Program-made: the position numbers and the translations under genes
Shown: piece by piece, positions 43,055 to 54,900 of the stretch
Numbering within the stretch: position 1 is the first letter of the stretch
Layout: the number at the start of each line of letters is the position of its first letter
Notes under the pieces: model-generated
What the model saw: only the letters and a program-made list of their open reading frames with translations
What the model was told of the DNA's origin: nothing
The model's database searches: none
DNA from: Phascolarctos cinereus
Taxonomy: Eukaryota; Chordata; Mammalia; Diprotodontia; Phascolarctidae
NCBI RefSeq assembly: GCF_002099425.1
Contig: NW_018344068.1
Span: 2,338,001-2,402,000, forward strand
DNA: 64,000 nt
Direction: 5' to 3'

Positions 43055-44955
43055 TTTTATTTTCAATTAATCAATTAATTAATTAATTAATTTTTAGCTT
43101 TCAACATTCACTTCCATAAGACTTTGACTCTCCAACACAGTGTGCAATCTGATGTAGCCTCTACATATATATTCGTATTAAACACATTTTCACATTAGTC
43201 ATGTTGTAAAGAAGAATTAGAACCAATGGGAAAAACCATGAGAAAAAAGAAACAAAAAAAAAAGAGAGAGAGAATAGTATGTGACAATCTGCATTTAGAC
43301 TCCATAGTTCTTTCTCTGGGTGTGCATAGCACTTTCCATCATGAGTCTTTTTGGAGTTGTCTTAGATCCTTGCATAGCTGAGAAGAGCTAAGTCTATCAC
43401 AGTTAATCATTGAACAATGCTGTTGTTACTGTGTACAATGTTCTGGTTCTGCTCACTTCACGTAAATTTTTCCAGGTTTTTCTGAAGTCAGCCTGTTCAT
43501 CATTTCTTATGGAACAATAGTATTCCATCACATTCACATACCACAACTTGTTCAGCCATTCCCCAATTGATGGGCATCCCCTCAATTTCTAATTCTTGGC
43601 CACCACAAAAAGAGTTGCTATAAATATTTTTGTACATGACAGAAGGGTTCTGGGTAATGGACGATGCTCTTGTGCTTTCCCAGTCACCAGTGGAGTGAAA
43701 CAAAGCTGTGTGCTTGCTCCCATGCTTTTTAGCTTGATGTTTTCAGCCATATTGTCAAATGCTTTCGATGAGGATAAACACAGCGTCAAGGTCAGCTACT
43801 GCACTGATGGTAAATTCTTCAACTTGAAAAGCTACAAGCCAAGACCAAAGTGGAAGGAGTGTTGGTGCATGATTTTCTGTTTGCAGATGACTGTTCATTC
43901 AATGCAGCCTCTGAAGCTGAGATGCAACAAAGTATGGATCTATTCTCTGCTGCTTGTGCTAATTTTGGCCTAACAATTAACACCAAGAAAACACTCATGC
44001 TCCATTAGCCACCACCACACCATCTATATACGTGGAACTATCAGTTACAGCAAATGGAGAAGTTTTGAATGCTGTGGATAAGTTCACTTGCATTGGTAGT
44101 GTACTTTCCAGGGATGTACACATTAATAATGAGGTGATGCATGAATTGCAGAGCTATGAAAGTATGGGAGAGAAGAGGTATTTGACAACCAAAATGAAGG
44201 TCTTACAGAGCTGTTTTGCTGACCTCATTGCTGTATGCCTGTGAAACCTGAACAGTATACCAGTACCATGGTAGGAAACTGAATCGCTTCCATTTGAATT
44301 GTCTTAGGAAGATTCTGAAGATCACTTGGCAGGAGAAGATACCAGACACTGAGGTCCTTTCTCAAACTAAACTGCCAAGCATTCAAACTGCTTCAGAGAG
44401 CACAACTCTGATGGGCTGGTCACTCGTTCAAATGCAAAACATTCACATGGTGATCAGAAGAAGCAATACAAGGACATTCTCAAGGTCTCTCTTAAGAACT
44501 TTGGAATTGATTGTGTGACATGGGAGACACTGGCACAGGACTGCTCAGTATGGCATGCCCACATCAGAGAAGGTGCTCATCCTCTATGAGCAAAGCAGAG
44601 TTGAAATAACTCAAAAGAAATGAAAGATGTGCAAATTTAGAGAATCTGCCCCAAATGTTCATGATGAAGGACAACAACCATCAACCATATGTGGGTCATT
44701 TTTCCATTTTTATGATTTCTTTGGCATATAGACCTAGAAGTGGTATTGCTGGGTCAGAGTATACACAGTTTTATAGCCCTTCGGGCATAGTTCCAAATTG
44801 CTCTACCAAATGGTTGGATTAGTTCACAACTCTACCAACAATGCATTGGTGTTCCAATTTTCCCACATCTTCTCCAACATTTACCATTTTCCTGTGTTGT
44901 CACGTTAGCTAATCTGATAGGTGTGATATGGTACCTCAGAGTTGTTTTGATTTAC
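43055..44955 (-). mobile_element. L1 LINE (minus) split by an RTE-X-like LINE
   Basis: Two segments, 43055-43638 (3'UTR and ORF2 end) and 44691-44955 (ORF2, + strand TTTCCCACATCTTCTCCAAC), rejoin at GTACATG/TGGGTC when 43639-44690 is removed. The outer TSD AGTAAATCCTTATTTA (43039-43054) / AGTAAATGCTTATTTA (44956-44971) differs at one base. The target was an L2. Confidence 0.88.
43639..44690 (+). mobile_element. RTE-X-like LINE, 5'-truncated, inside an L1
   Basis: Frames encode GVKQSCVLAPMLFSLMFSA (reverse-transcriptase core), NGEVLNAVDKFTCIGSVLSR, CETWTVYQ-like and RKLNRFHLNCLRKILKITWQ-like stretches, and IPDTEVLSQTKLPSIQ. These are typical of the clade containing 'LFSLMFSAML..LRKLLxIKWQDKIPDTEVL' LINEs. 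It is diverged and frameshifted. The 3' end resembles those at 20630 and 21485. The clade name is tentative. Confidence 0.65.
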
Positions 44956-45379
44956 AGTAAATGCTTATTTAGTTGAATTGAATTGGCAGCTTGACATATT
45001 GGAGAGAAAGAAAAGCTTGGATTCAGAAAGTTCAAGGTTTATGCCTTCCCTTTGACAAATACTAGCTGTATGACCATGTCATGATCAATCACTTAACCTC
45101 CTATTGCCCAGTTTCAGGTCTACATCAGTAAAGGCAATTTCTGCTAGGAGTTTCCTACACTGATGACGAAATCACAGGACCTGATCCTCTCTCTCCCCCC
45201 AAAATTGGACCTTGTTTGGAGAATGGATTGGAAAAGGAAAGGACTGAAAGCACCAAGACCAAGGGTCCTCTTGCCTCAGCTTCTCAATTTCCCTGGCTTC
45301 CTTCAAATCTCACCTCAAATCCAACCTTCTGGCAGAGGTTTTCTACTGGTCCTCTAGCTGCTAAGGCCTTCTTCCCCTT

Positions 45380-45760
45380 TCAGATTATCTGGATGTACTG
45401 CATATATGTCTTCTATGTACCTAGACACTTACACATTGTCTCTTCTATTAGAATGTAGGCTCCCTGAGGGCAGGGACTGTATTTTGCCTTTCTTTATATC
45501 CCCAGCACTCAGCACGGTGTCTGGTACAGGAGTGGGGAACCTGTGACCTCGAGGCCACATGTGGCCCTCTAGGTCCTCAAGTTCAGCCCTTTGACTGAAT
45601 CCAGACTTCACAGAACAAATCCCCTTAATAAAAGCATTTGTTCTGTAAAACTTGGACTCAGTCAAAAGGCCCCACCCAAGGATCTAGAAGGCCTCATGTG
45701 GCCTCGAGGTCACAGGTTCCCCATCCCTGGTCTGGTACATGGCAGGCACTTAAATACCTA
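45380..45760 (+). mobile_element. L2 3' end interrupted by MITE copy B
   Basis: GTAGGCTCCCTGAGGGCAGGG..CCCCAGCACTCAGCACGGTGTCTGGTA then, after the MITE, CATGGCAGGCACTTAAATACC. Confidence 0.8.
45527..45729. mobile_element. Palindromic hAT-type MITE, copy B
   Basis: Same family as 33494-33699, beginning CAGGAGTGGGGAACCTG and ending CAGGTTCCCCATCCCTG. A perfect 8-bp TSD, GTCTGGTA, lies at 45519-45526 and 45730-45737. The host is an L2 3' end, which reads through when the element is removed. Confidence 0.88.
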
Positions 45761-46269
45761 TTGACATCAAATATTGAAGGAGGTTGCTGCAATAGCCCCA
45801 GTGAGAGGTGAAGATGACCTGAACTAGGGGGAAAGGTGTGATTGGAGAGGGGAAGTGTATACAACAAGATGGTATGGAGGCAGACCGAAAGATGGGATCT
45901 GGGGAGTGATTGCATATGGGGAAGGAGAGAGAAGGGAGAATCAAGGATGACTCTAAGTTGAGTGACTAGCAGGATGGTGGGACCTTCCACAAATATAGGG
46001 AGATTTGGAGGGCCCTACTTCTTCTAGGCAGCTTCAGGGCTCAGGGAGCAAGCTTTATGACCCTTTCCACCTGCTTCCCCTGTAGTTCTCCTTACAGCAT
46101 GACAAGGCCTTTGGATTTAGGATCTCCCTGACTTCAAATGCCTCCCTCTGTACATCTCCCATTGTTCCAGTTTTCTCCAGGAAAAAAGGTAGATTCAGCT
46201 GGGAGGGTGAGTTAGGGAGAATACCCTATGGGTAGGGAGTTTTCCCTCTCTCCTCCTCACTTCTATTGC

Positions 46270-46640
46270 CCATTCTTTTTTTGTGGATGTTCTTGATGGT
46301 CACTTCCCAATCAGTTCCCTACCCCCAACTACATACCGAAAGAATCTTTCTTTGAAATAAAAGCAAAATCCAAAAATGTATATCTTATGTTGCACTTATA
46401 GTTTATGACCTCTCAGTTGAGAACAGAGCCATGCTTCATCTTCAGTCCTCTGAAGTGATGGGTTGTTTTTTTCTTGCATTGATCAGCATCTTGAAGTTTC
46501 AGCATTGATATCCTTTACATTTACCGCAGTGTTCATGTAAATTATTTCTCAAAAGTCATTTTTCATGACACGAGCTCCTTTCCTTATAAGACCTCAAAGT
46601 TTGTACAACATTTCTTGTCTGGCCACGGTGTCTTTGGCAG
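46270..46640 (-). mobile_element. Old L1 3'UTR fragment
   Basis: GCCATGCTTCATCTTCAGTCC, TTGCATTGATCAGCATC and related stretches match the older 3'UTR type seen at about 5890-6120. Diverged, no frame. Confidence 0.5.
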
Positions 46641-46860
46641 AGTAGGGTGTCTAATGCTTGCTCTCAGAGGGGAAACTTAAGCAGTAAAGGGGAAAAAGTG
46701 ACCACACAATCGCAGTATCCACCATTCCAAACTTCTGCTGATCTAGCTGAATAAAGATGAAATGGGAGTAGAGTAGATAGATATCCATTGGCTGAAACAT
46801 CAGGACTGTTTGGAACCAGAAGATCTGTGTGACGCAGATGGAATAAGAGTAGGATTGTTG

Positions 46861-47004
46861 AGGGGCAGCTAGGTGGTGCAGTGGATGGAGCACCCGCCCT
46901 GAAGTCAGGAGAACCTGAGTTAAAATGCAGCCTCAGACCAAACATTTGATACTAGCTGCGTGACCCTGGGCAAGTCACTTAACCCCAATTGCCTGAAAAA
47001 AAAA
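46861..47004 (+). mobile_element. Short tRNA-like marsupial SINE
   Basis: AGGGGCAGCTAGGTGGTGCAG..CAAGTCACTTAACCCCAATT. Perfect 16-bp TSD AAGAGTAGGATTGTTG (46845-46860 and 47005-47020), suggesting a fairly young insertion. Confidence 0.95.
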
Positions 47005-47019
47005 AAGAGTAGGATTGTT

Positions 47020-48190
47020 GGATTTGACTATGAGATCTGGAGGTTTTTGTCTAGTGGTTTTTCGAAGTTAGATTGTCAGCTGCTCAATTGAGTTATCAGT
47101 TGATCACTCAGAACAAAATCTATTCTGTCAGATAAGACCAAGAAAGAGTTCCCCTTGTCTTATTCCAATAGATAAACAGATGGGTATATAGGCAGATAGT
47201 TATAGGGAGAAAGATATGGCACTTATTAAGAGCCTGAACCAGGCTAAACAGTACAGTTCTAAGCCCTCTTCATTGACTAACACCCCCTACCCAGTACTTT
47301 ATTTGATCAAGAGTCAGCCCCAAACTAGACGGCATATAGCACTTCCAGTTATTAAGTTGGTAGGGGTGGGATGTGGCCCAGCACCAGAAAGGTTTGCACA
47401 AGCTTTACTCAGCTCAATTCCTCATTTCAGTCAAGCCCTTCAGACCTGCAGCAGAAGAGAGAATTCCAATTACTTCTCTGTTGGTCAGTTCTATGATGAA
47501 CGTAGCAGATTCTTGTGTTAAGTGAGTATTCCAGTCCTATTGCTTTATCTGCCCCTTTACTTCTGATTCCACTAGTAGTGGGCGTCTTGAGCAAGATACT
47601 ACGGCAAAGGTGGTTGTAATTTCTCCCCAGGGCAAGGCAAGGCAGATTCTAGGAAAGAAGCAGGTTCCCACGATCTGCAACAGCAGGACAGGTGGGGGGG
47701 GAGTGGGGATTGAGAAGGTGTGTCCAGTCTTCCATTGCCTCCTGGGGGGTACCACCCTCCCAACTGTTCCTAGTTTGGCCCTCTTACACACCTAGGCCAG
47801 GTGGTCCCTTATTCTAGCATCTCCGCTGGGTGGGGGTGGGGGTGTGTGCACCTCCTTTCGGTAGTAACCTCCTTTCTTCCCTAGTCATCAACTCTCCTCC
47901 CCCCAACCCCCATCTTTCCAGGCTCTCGGGAGAGGTGGGGAGGGGTACAGATAACAGACACCCATAAACCCAAGCATCGTAAGACGTTAGGACTGAATGG
48001 CTTCCCTTTCGAGAGCACGGAGTGTGAAGGAGGTGGGGGTTAAAGAGCAGTGATAGTGGGAGGAAGAAAAAGTACAGACTAGATAGAGGTCGAGGGTAGG
48101 GTGGGGGGGAGAGCAATGGGTTGCTTAATGAGGTGACTTTTGCTAATGATAATTATGAATAGTTTAATTCAACAATTTACTGTGCTTATT
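47020..48190. other. Upstream flank of METRN, no gene seen
   Basis: Mostly repeat-free for 1.1 kb before the CpG island, unusual in this window. This is compatible with proximal regulatory sequence. The 101-codon frame at 47216-47521 shows no recognisable family. Confidence 0.55.
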
Positions 48191-48980
48191 TCTAGGTTGG
48201 AGAAAAGCTCCACACAGCGAAGCGGGACCTGGGGTGGGGGCGGGTGGTGCAGGAGGGGTGGGGAGGAGGTGATGGGCCAGCGACGACTGGTCGTAGTGGC
48301 CGAAGTTGGGGCCGCCTTTTCCGGGCCCCCACATCTGGCTTGAAGCCCCGGAGTCCCCAGGGCCGCACGCTTCCCTCTTCTCGCCCTCCCGATAGCCCGA
48401 TATTGTTCTCCGTTCCGCTTGCTTCAGCTCGGCTCGGCTCTGACCGGCCCGGCGGGGGCGGGGGCAGGGGAAGGAACGCTCCCACTCCAGCCTCCTCCAC
48501 CTCCCCGCTCCTCCACAGCCTGATTGGAGGAAAGTTTCGGGACTGGGTCTCGATTGGAGAGTTCTGTCGGTCCCCGCCTCCCTGCCCATCCCCTCCCCTA
48601 GCCGCTGGCATCCCCCGGCCCAGGTTGAAAGTGGCCGGCGGCGCGGCGGTCAGCGAGGCTTGGGGGTATGGGGCTGGGGGGCAGCGCCGCCGCGCCTCTA
48701 GCCTCCCCCGGGCTCTGAAGCGCTTCCGCGGAAGGAGATGGGGGCTGAGGTTAGCGAAGGCTGAGGCTCGCCAGGTGCGAGGGTCTGGGGATGCGGCTCC
48801 AGCTGTTGCTGCTGCGGCGGCGGGGCTGCGGCTCCTGAGCGCCCCGGGGCCCCAGGGCTCGGCTCCAGCCGCCTGGCCATGCCGCTTCCACCACTGCTCT
48901 GGCTACTGGGCTGCGGCCTCCTGGCCTCCGCGGCCCTGGCCAGTTACTCGGAGGATCAGTGCAGCTGGAGAGGGAGGTAT
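48190..48980 (+). promoter_or_regulatory. METRN: CpG-island promoter of METRN
   Basis: G+C and CpG density rise sharply from about 48190 and fall soon after exon 1, in an otherwise A/T-rich window. Visible motifs are a GC-box run at 48451-48465 (GGCGGGGGCGGGGGC) and inverted CCAAT boxes (ATTGG) at 48523-48527 and 48553-48557. A TTCCGCGGAA palindrome lies at about 48724. There is no TATA box, so dispersed initiation is expected. The start site itself cannot be placed from sequence. Confidence 0.8.
48879..48976 (+). CDS. METRN: METRN coding exon 1
   Basis: Encodes the initiator Met, the signal peptide (residues 1-21) and residues up to Ser33, whose codon is split AG|T across intron 1. The donor reads GAG|GTATGG. 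The CDS begins inside the CpG-rich island. No competing in-frame ATG was needed to explain the conserved N-terminus. Confidence 0.95.
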
Positions 48981-51900
48981 GGACGCCCCCGCCCCTCTCA
49001 CGCCTGACTTCTGCCTTCATCCCTCCCCAGCTCGGAATCCCCCTCCCCCATCCTCCTCTTCTCGCCTCTCAGTCTATCTCCGTCCCTCCTTCTTGTTTAT
49101 AGGAAGTGTTAGAATCTTTACTAATTTGCCCCTTTTCCCTGAGCTATAGAAGAGGGAAGGAGGAGAAATATATAGTAATGTGGTTGTTCTAAAGATAGGG
49201 TGGAGGGAAGGGGTGGGGGGCGCCCCCCTTCTCCCGACACGGGGAAAGGGAAGGACTTTCCCACCTTTAGGATGTCTCCCCTAGCTCAGGGGGTGATCTC
49301 CTTTTGTATCCCATCCCTGGTACCTGGAAACAGCGGCAATGGATAATGGGGTGGTGGGGAGCAGGGGTTTTCGTGGATTGAGCGCTGAGGCATCTCCAAG
49401 GAGAGGGCGGGGTTGGCAGGCAGGCGGGAGGAGGGAGAAGTCACAAAGTCAGCTTGGTTTTGTTCTCCTAGGATTTTTTGGCGGGTCCTCTGAGGTGGGC
49501 CCCCCCTCTGTTTCATCTCCCCACTACATACATATGCACACACATCCTTCTCGCAGTAGGGAAACCTGTCCTCCTTCTCCTGGCATTCTGAAGAAATTAA
49601 CTCCCCTGCACTTGCTTCCCCGTCCCTCCACAAGGGTCTTTCCCTCCCCTGATTCTCAGGAGCTGAAAGCTAACCCAGACAGTCCTCTGGTTCCTAGGAG
49701 CTTGGGAGTGAGGCAAGGGATTTAGAAGTCGTGATGGTAGGTTGAGAGTATTTGAAATGGGTTTTAAATGTCTGAGCAAGATGGGGAGGGGAGCACTGAG
49801 GAAAAACTTAGTCAGGGCACCACCATCTAGGAAGGTATAAGACAGAACCCAGAGATGGAGCGGACAGAACCCTCTTTGTGAAGCTGCCATCCTGTTTGGT
49901 GCTATGGTTGACTGTCCTCATTTATTTGAGAATTAGTGTTGGTGAGGAGGGAATTAGCTTTTCCTGTAGGATAGAGTCTCAGAGTATTTCTAGGGAGAAG
50001 GGTTGGAAAAATATGTGGTGAACTCGAAGTTGGGAGGGGGGACCTGTGCATCTGAAGAGCTGTCACTAGTGAATGGGTTCACTTCTCTTTCCTGAGAGAA
50101 CGTGGGATAGAGGTGACTGTAGTCACTGGAGAATGAGGTAAAAGGGACTAAACATGAGGGAGCAAGAAGACCTAATCTTGGCCAATGGCTCCCTTACTCA
50201 GTGCCAGATAACTCCAGAGTACCAGTTTGATCCCTGAACTGGGGGATAGGAGAAAATAAGACTAGAATCCCTTGCAAACTGATGCATTCTTGGGCAGTCA
50301 GGAAACCTGTAATCCTGCCCCTAATTCCAGTGAGTGATCTTGGACAAGTCAGTTTCTGTCTTTTTTGGCTTCAGTTTCCAACTCTCTGGAAGGAAAGTAC
50401 CTTTAGACTAGAGTTTTGAGCTCAGCTCCTTGATTTCAAGTTGGGGAAGCTGGGGGTAGGGGATAGGATAAATGATCACCCAAGCTTCCCTGCTTCCTCA
50501 TAAGGCCAAGCAGTCATTGTACCCAGGATGGAAAGATATACACCTAGTTTCTGTCCTGGGCCTAGATTGCAAACTAATGAAGATCCCCACCTACTCCTTC
50601 CCCCTCCCTCAGTCCAGCACGATGCAGTTATGTGAAGATCTTGGGCAGGGATGCTGTCTGTAGGGCCCCTGGGAGGATTAACATTTCAGGATCCACAAAT
50701 CACTGATCAAACAACTTGTGAGGCCTGAATCAGCTCTGAGGCTGAGTAACTGAAGAGACAGGGAAGGGTGGGGGTGGAGGGGGGCAAGGGGCCTCAGTGT
50801 AGTCTCTGCCCTAAGAGCATCCTAGGGTGGAAGAGACATTCAAAGGTCATCTAGTCCATTCCTCTGCCTCAAGCCAGGACATTTTTTCTCCCCTTAACTC
50901 TTCCTCAAAAAAAGACAAAAATTGGCCTTGGGACTGAGGTACCACTCTTTCCCTTTACATTTACATTTTACATTTCTTTACATTTCTTCATGTAATCTTA
51001 CTGAAATCCTTCCTGCTGTTACTTAAACTGTTCCCTGGGAAAACAGCTGTTCTCTGTCCCTCATAAGACAACCTTCCATTGGCTTGAAGGTTCCCGCCTG
51101 CTCTGTCTGCCCTACATCTTCTAGCTTCCTGCTATGTCTGCCTGCCTGCCAGTCTCTCCCCACTCCCCTCCCTCTCCCCCAATATACATTTACAGGCTTT
51201 CCAGTCACCTGGTACATCTGTCTGCATCACCCAGTATATCAATGTGCATAGCAACTGGTCTAAGCTTGGAGTGAAAAGCTAGCCTTTCCCTGGTGTTAGG
51301 AAGTTGGATTATATCCCTTCCAGCCCTAAATAAGGACACTTCCTCACAGAGCTGTTCAGAAGTGGATTGGGCTGCCTTGAGGTAGTGTGAGTATTCTTTG
51401 GGGGTCTTCAAGTAGAAGTGGGACAAATATGGGTTAGGGCTTTTGGATAGAGAATAGTGATTTTTATGTAGGAATTGCACTAGATGACCTCTGAGATCCA
51501 TTCCACCTCTCAGAATCTGTGACTATAAAACATGGTGCAAAAGAAAGAGCAATGGACCTGAGGCAGCAGCCTTGAGACCTAGCTTCCTGGTTCTGTACCA
51601 TTAACTTGACTTGTGGGGATGGAGTGCTGGGCCTTGGAGACAAGGAGACCTGAGTTTAAATATGACCTCAGGCACCTACTAGCTGTGTGACTCTGGGCCA
51701 TTTACAGTTTCCTCATCTGTAAAATGGGGGTAAAACTAGTACCAATCTTCCAGGATTATTGTGAGAATCAAATGAGATAATATTTTAAAGCACTTTACAA
51801 ATCTTTTTTTTAAAGGCAATTGGGGGTTAAGTGACTTGCCCAGGGTCACACAGCTAGTAATCTGAAGTGTTTGGTCTGAGGCTGGATTTGAACTCGGGTC

Positions 51901-54900
51901 CTCCTGATTTCAGGGCCTGTGCTCTATCCACTACGCCACTTAGCTGCCACTTAGTTGCCCCCTAGCACTTTACAAATCTTAATGTGCTATATAAATGCTG
52001 GTCATTATTGTTAGCTATTATTTTTTCCCTTCTTTGAACCTCATTTTCCTCATCCTTAAAATCAGGAAGTTTAGCCTCAGAGCCTTAGTTTCCCCATCCG
52101 TAAGGTTCCTTCCAATTCTAATATTCCATGATCTTGTGAATCTATGATTTTGTTTGCCCAGTGGCCTGCAGGGTAACCTACACTTATCCTAACAGTGAGG
52201 GCTATCCAAAAATAAAATGGGCTGCCTTGGGATCTAGTGTATTGCCCCTGCTACCGGTCTTCTGGCAAATGCTGGTTAACCATGGATTCAGTGTGGTGTA
52301 AAGGAGATTCTTGTTCAGATAAAGGTTGGGCTAGATGGCCTCTGAATGAGGTTCCTTTAAATAGGAGATTCAATGATTTTGAGGGTAGAGGAGAAAGTAG
52401 CAGAGACTTGTTAGGTCACTGCCACATGACCTGGCATTGGTCTGAGAAAGGGAGGGGGAGAGCTAGTGGTTTTTTCTGATGGTTAAGATTCCTGTGGCTT
52501 GCTGTGCTATGGTCAGGATTTTCACCAAATCCTACACCCTTCCCCCTCTACTGCATAGATGGGAGCAAGTTTCACATAGACTCAGAACATTTCAGCTCTT
52601 GGGGAATCTCAAGAGGCCTACTAGACCAATCTATTACCTGAAATAACAAATCTCTGCACTAAAGGTTCTTGAACCTGGGGTCCGTGAACTTGTTTTTTAA
52701 TATTTTGGTAACTGTATTTCAATATAATGGCTTTGCTTTGTAATCCTGAATATTTTTATGCATTTAAAAACATTGTTTCAAGAAAGGGTCTATTAGTTAC
52801 CCCAGAAACATTAAGAACCCCATTGAGAACACAGAGACCATCTAGCTTTTGCTTTAAGACTTCTGTTGCTGGGGAACCCACTACCTTCTTAGGCTGAGCC
52901 ACCTACTTTGGATAATTTTAATTGCTAGGAAATGAGCTGTTCCTTACCCAAGCTGCTTTGCAGCTTCCCATTGCTCCCAATTCTACCTTTTGAAGGTCAA
53001 GCACTGTCTAACTCCTTTGGACAGCCTGTGCTTACTTGGAAGAGCTATTTTTCCCCTCACTCTTTTTTTCTTCAGATTAAACATCCCTGGTTCCTTCAGC
53101 CGATGCCTAGGTGGCCTGATCTCAAGGCATCCTAGTTATCTGCCTCTGGACAAACTCCAACTTAACGATATTTTTTTCTTTTTTCTTTTCCTTTGGCTTT
53201 TTGGTGAGACAATCAGAGTTATGTGACTTGCCCAGCATCACACAGCTAGTGTCAAGTGTCCGGTCTGAGACCGCATTCGAACTCGGGTCCTTCTGACTCC
53301 AAGGCCAGAGCTCTATCCACTGTACCACCTAGCTGCCCCAACGATGTTTTTTCTAAAAGGTGGTGTCCAAAACTGAAAACTGCTCTATAGCGGTCTAACC
53401 AGGGCAGAGTACAGTTGTGCTTTCCTCTCCCTACTACTCCCTACTCCTAGATGCCAAGCCTCTCTCAAGCCAGCCTAAAACCACATTCAGTATTTTGGCT
53501 GCCAAATCACAATGACAACTCATTCTGAACTTTCATGGTATACAACCCTCCCCTCTCCCCAGATATTTTTCACACAGAATTGTGTCAAATACAAGATCAC
53601 TTTCCATCTTGTATTTGTGATCTGTGGCAGGGACTGGGGCTGCAGACAGGAAACCTGGGCTCTGGGTGAGGCTCTAGGGTAAACCTCTCAGAGCCTCAGT
53701 TTCTGCCTTCATAAAATGGGGATACTAACTCCTGCCCTTCCTACCTCAGTGGGCAATTATGAGACTTATGTTAGAGGACAGATGTGATAGTATTTTATGG
53801 AGAGTTAGATGGGAAGTGCTGTGGGTGCTGGTACTGCTTTGTGGGTGCTATATTGACCCTGTTGGTGGGGGGTTCTTGGCAGTGGCTTATCCCAGGAGAC
53901 GAACAGCGTGGAACAGCTATCCCTGCATTGTGCCGAGGGCTCCCTGGAGTGGCTGTACCCAGCAGGTGCCCTTCGCCTCACCCTCTCCCCCAGGCTGCCC
54001 CCAGGCAGTGCTGGAGCTGGCCAGAGTCCCAGGCATATCACAGCCTGCATCAAGTCCTCTGGCCCCTTCCGGGGGGCCCAAGTCTACGTGGAGAGAGATG
54101 GACTCCTGGAGTTGCTGTTGGCCGAGGCCCAGGGGCCGCCCAGGGGCCGGTGTGTCAGCTGGCAGCCGCAGGAGAGGGTGGCACTGTTCGTGCAGTCTAC
54201 CCCACATCGGGACATCAGTCGCCGGGTAGCAGCCTTCCGCTATGAACTTCGAGGGGACTGGCACCTGCATCTTCCCCTCTTCACCCACAACCTTAGCATG
54301 GAAGGTGAGGAAGATCAAGGCCACTCTGGCCTACTAGGGATTGGGCATCTTTCTGCTGGCACCATTTATGTACCTATTCCATCTCCCTCCTCTTATCTTA
54401 CCACAGTCCTTTGAAATTAGAACTGAAACTTGCACCCTAAAGCAAGATGTTTTTGTGTCAAGGAGTTGGAATTTCTGGGTTTTCTTGCCAGCCTGTGTTG
54501 TAGCTGACTTGTTGGGCATCCTCTAGCCAGTAGATGTTTATCCTCTTAGGGCCTCAGTTTCCCTTACCCCTTAAATGGAAAATAATAGTACTTTGAGATC
54601 ATTTGACTAAAGATTGAGGAGATCAGACTGGGGCTCCTGGCTTTAGTTTCAAACTCTATCCTGAATGCTGAGCTATATTTCTTTCCCTTCACTCCACATG
54701 AATTCATTGTCCCTCGGGTCTTCTGCCTGAGAGTGGGTGACCTGTCTTTGATACTCAGTGTGACTCAGGCATCAGACAAGACCCTTGGCTGGAATGAGAT
54801 CAGGAGAAATTGGAGGAAGCCTGGAAGAGAAACAGTTGCCTTCATGGGCTGGAGTGGCTGGGATTGCTGGCCCTGGGGCAGAGGTGTTGTGGGGCGGGAG

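Noticed and set aside
48244-49149. 301-codon + frame across the CpG island
   Set aside because: It is in a different frame from METRN exon 1, crosses the exon 1 donor and is Gly/Pro/Arg/Ser-rich as expected from GC-rich promoter DNA. Antisense frames at 48164-48611 are rejected for the same reason.
53759-54229. 156- and 153-codon frames over exon 2 in other phases
   Set aside because: Shadows of METRN exon 2; only the frame with EWLYPAGALRL and RRVAAFRYELR matches the family and the splice phases.
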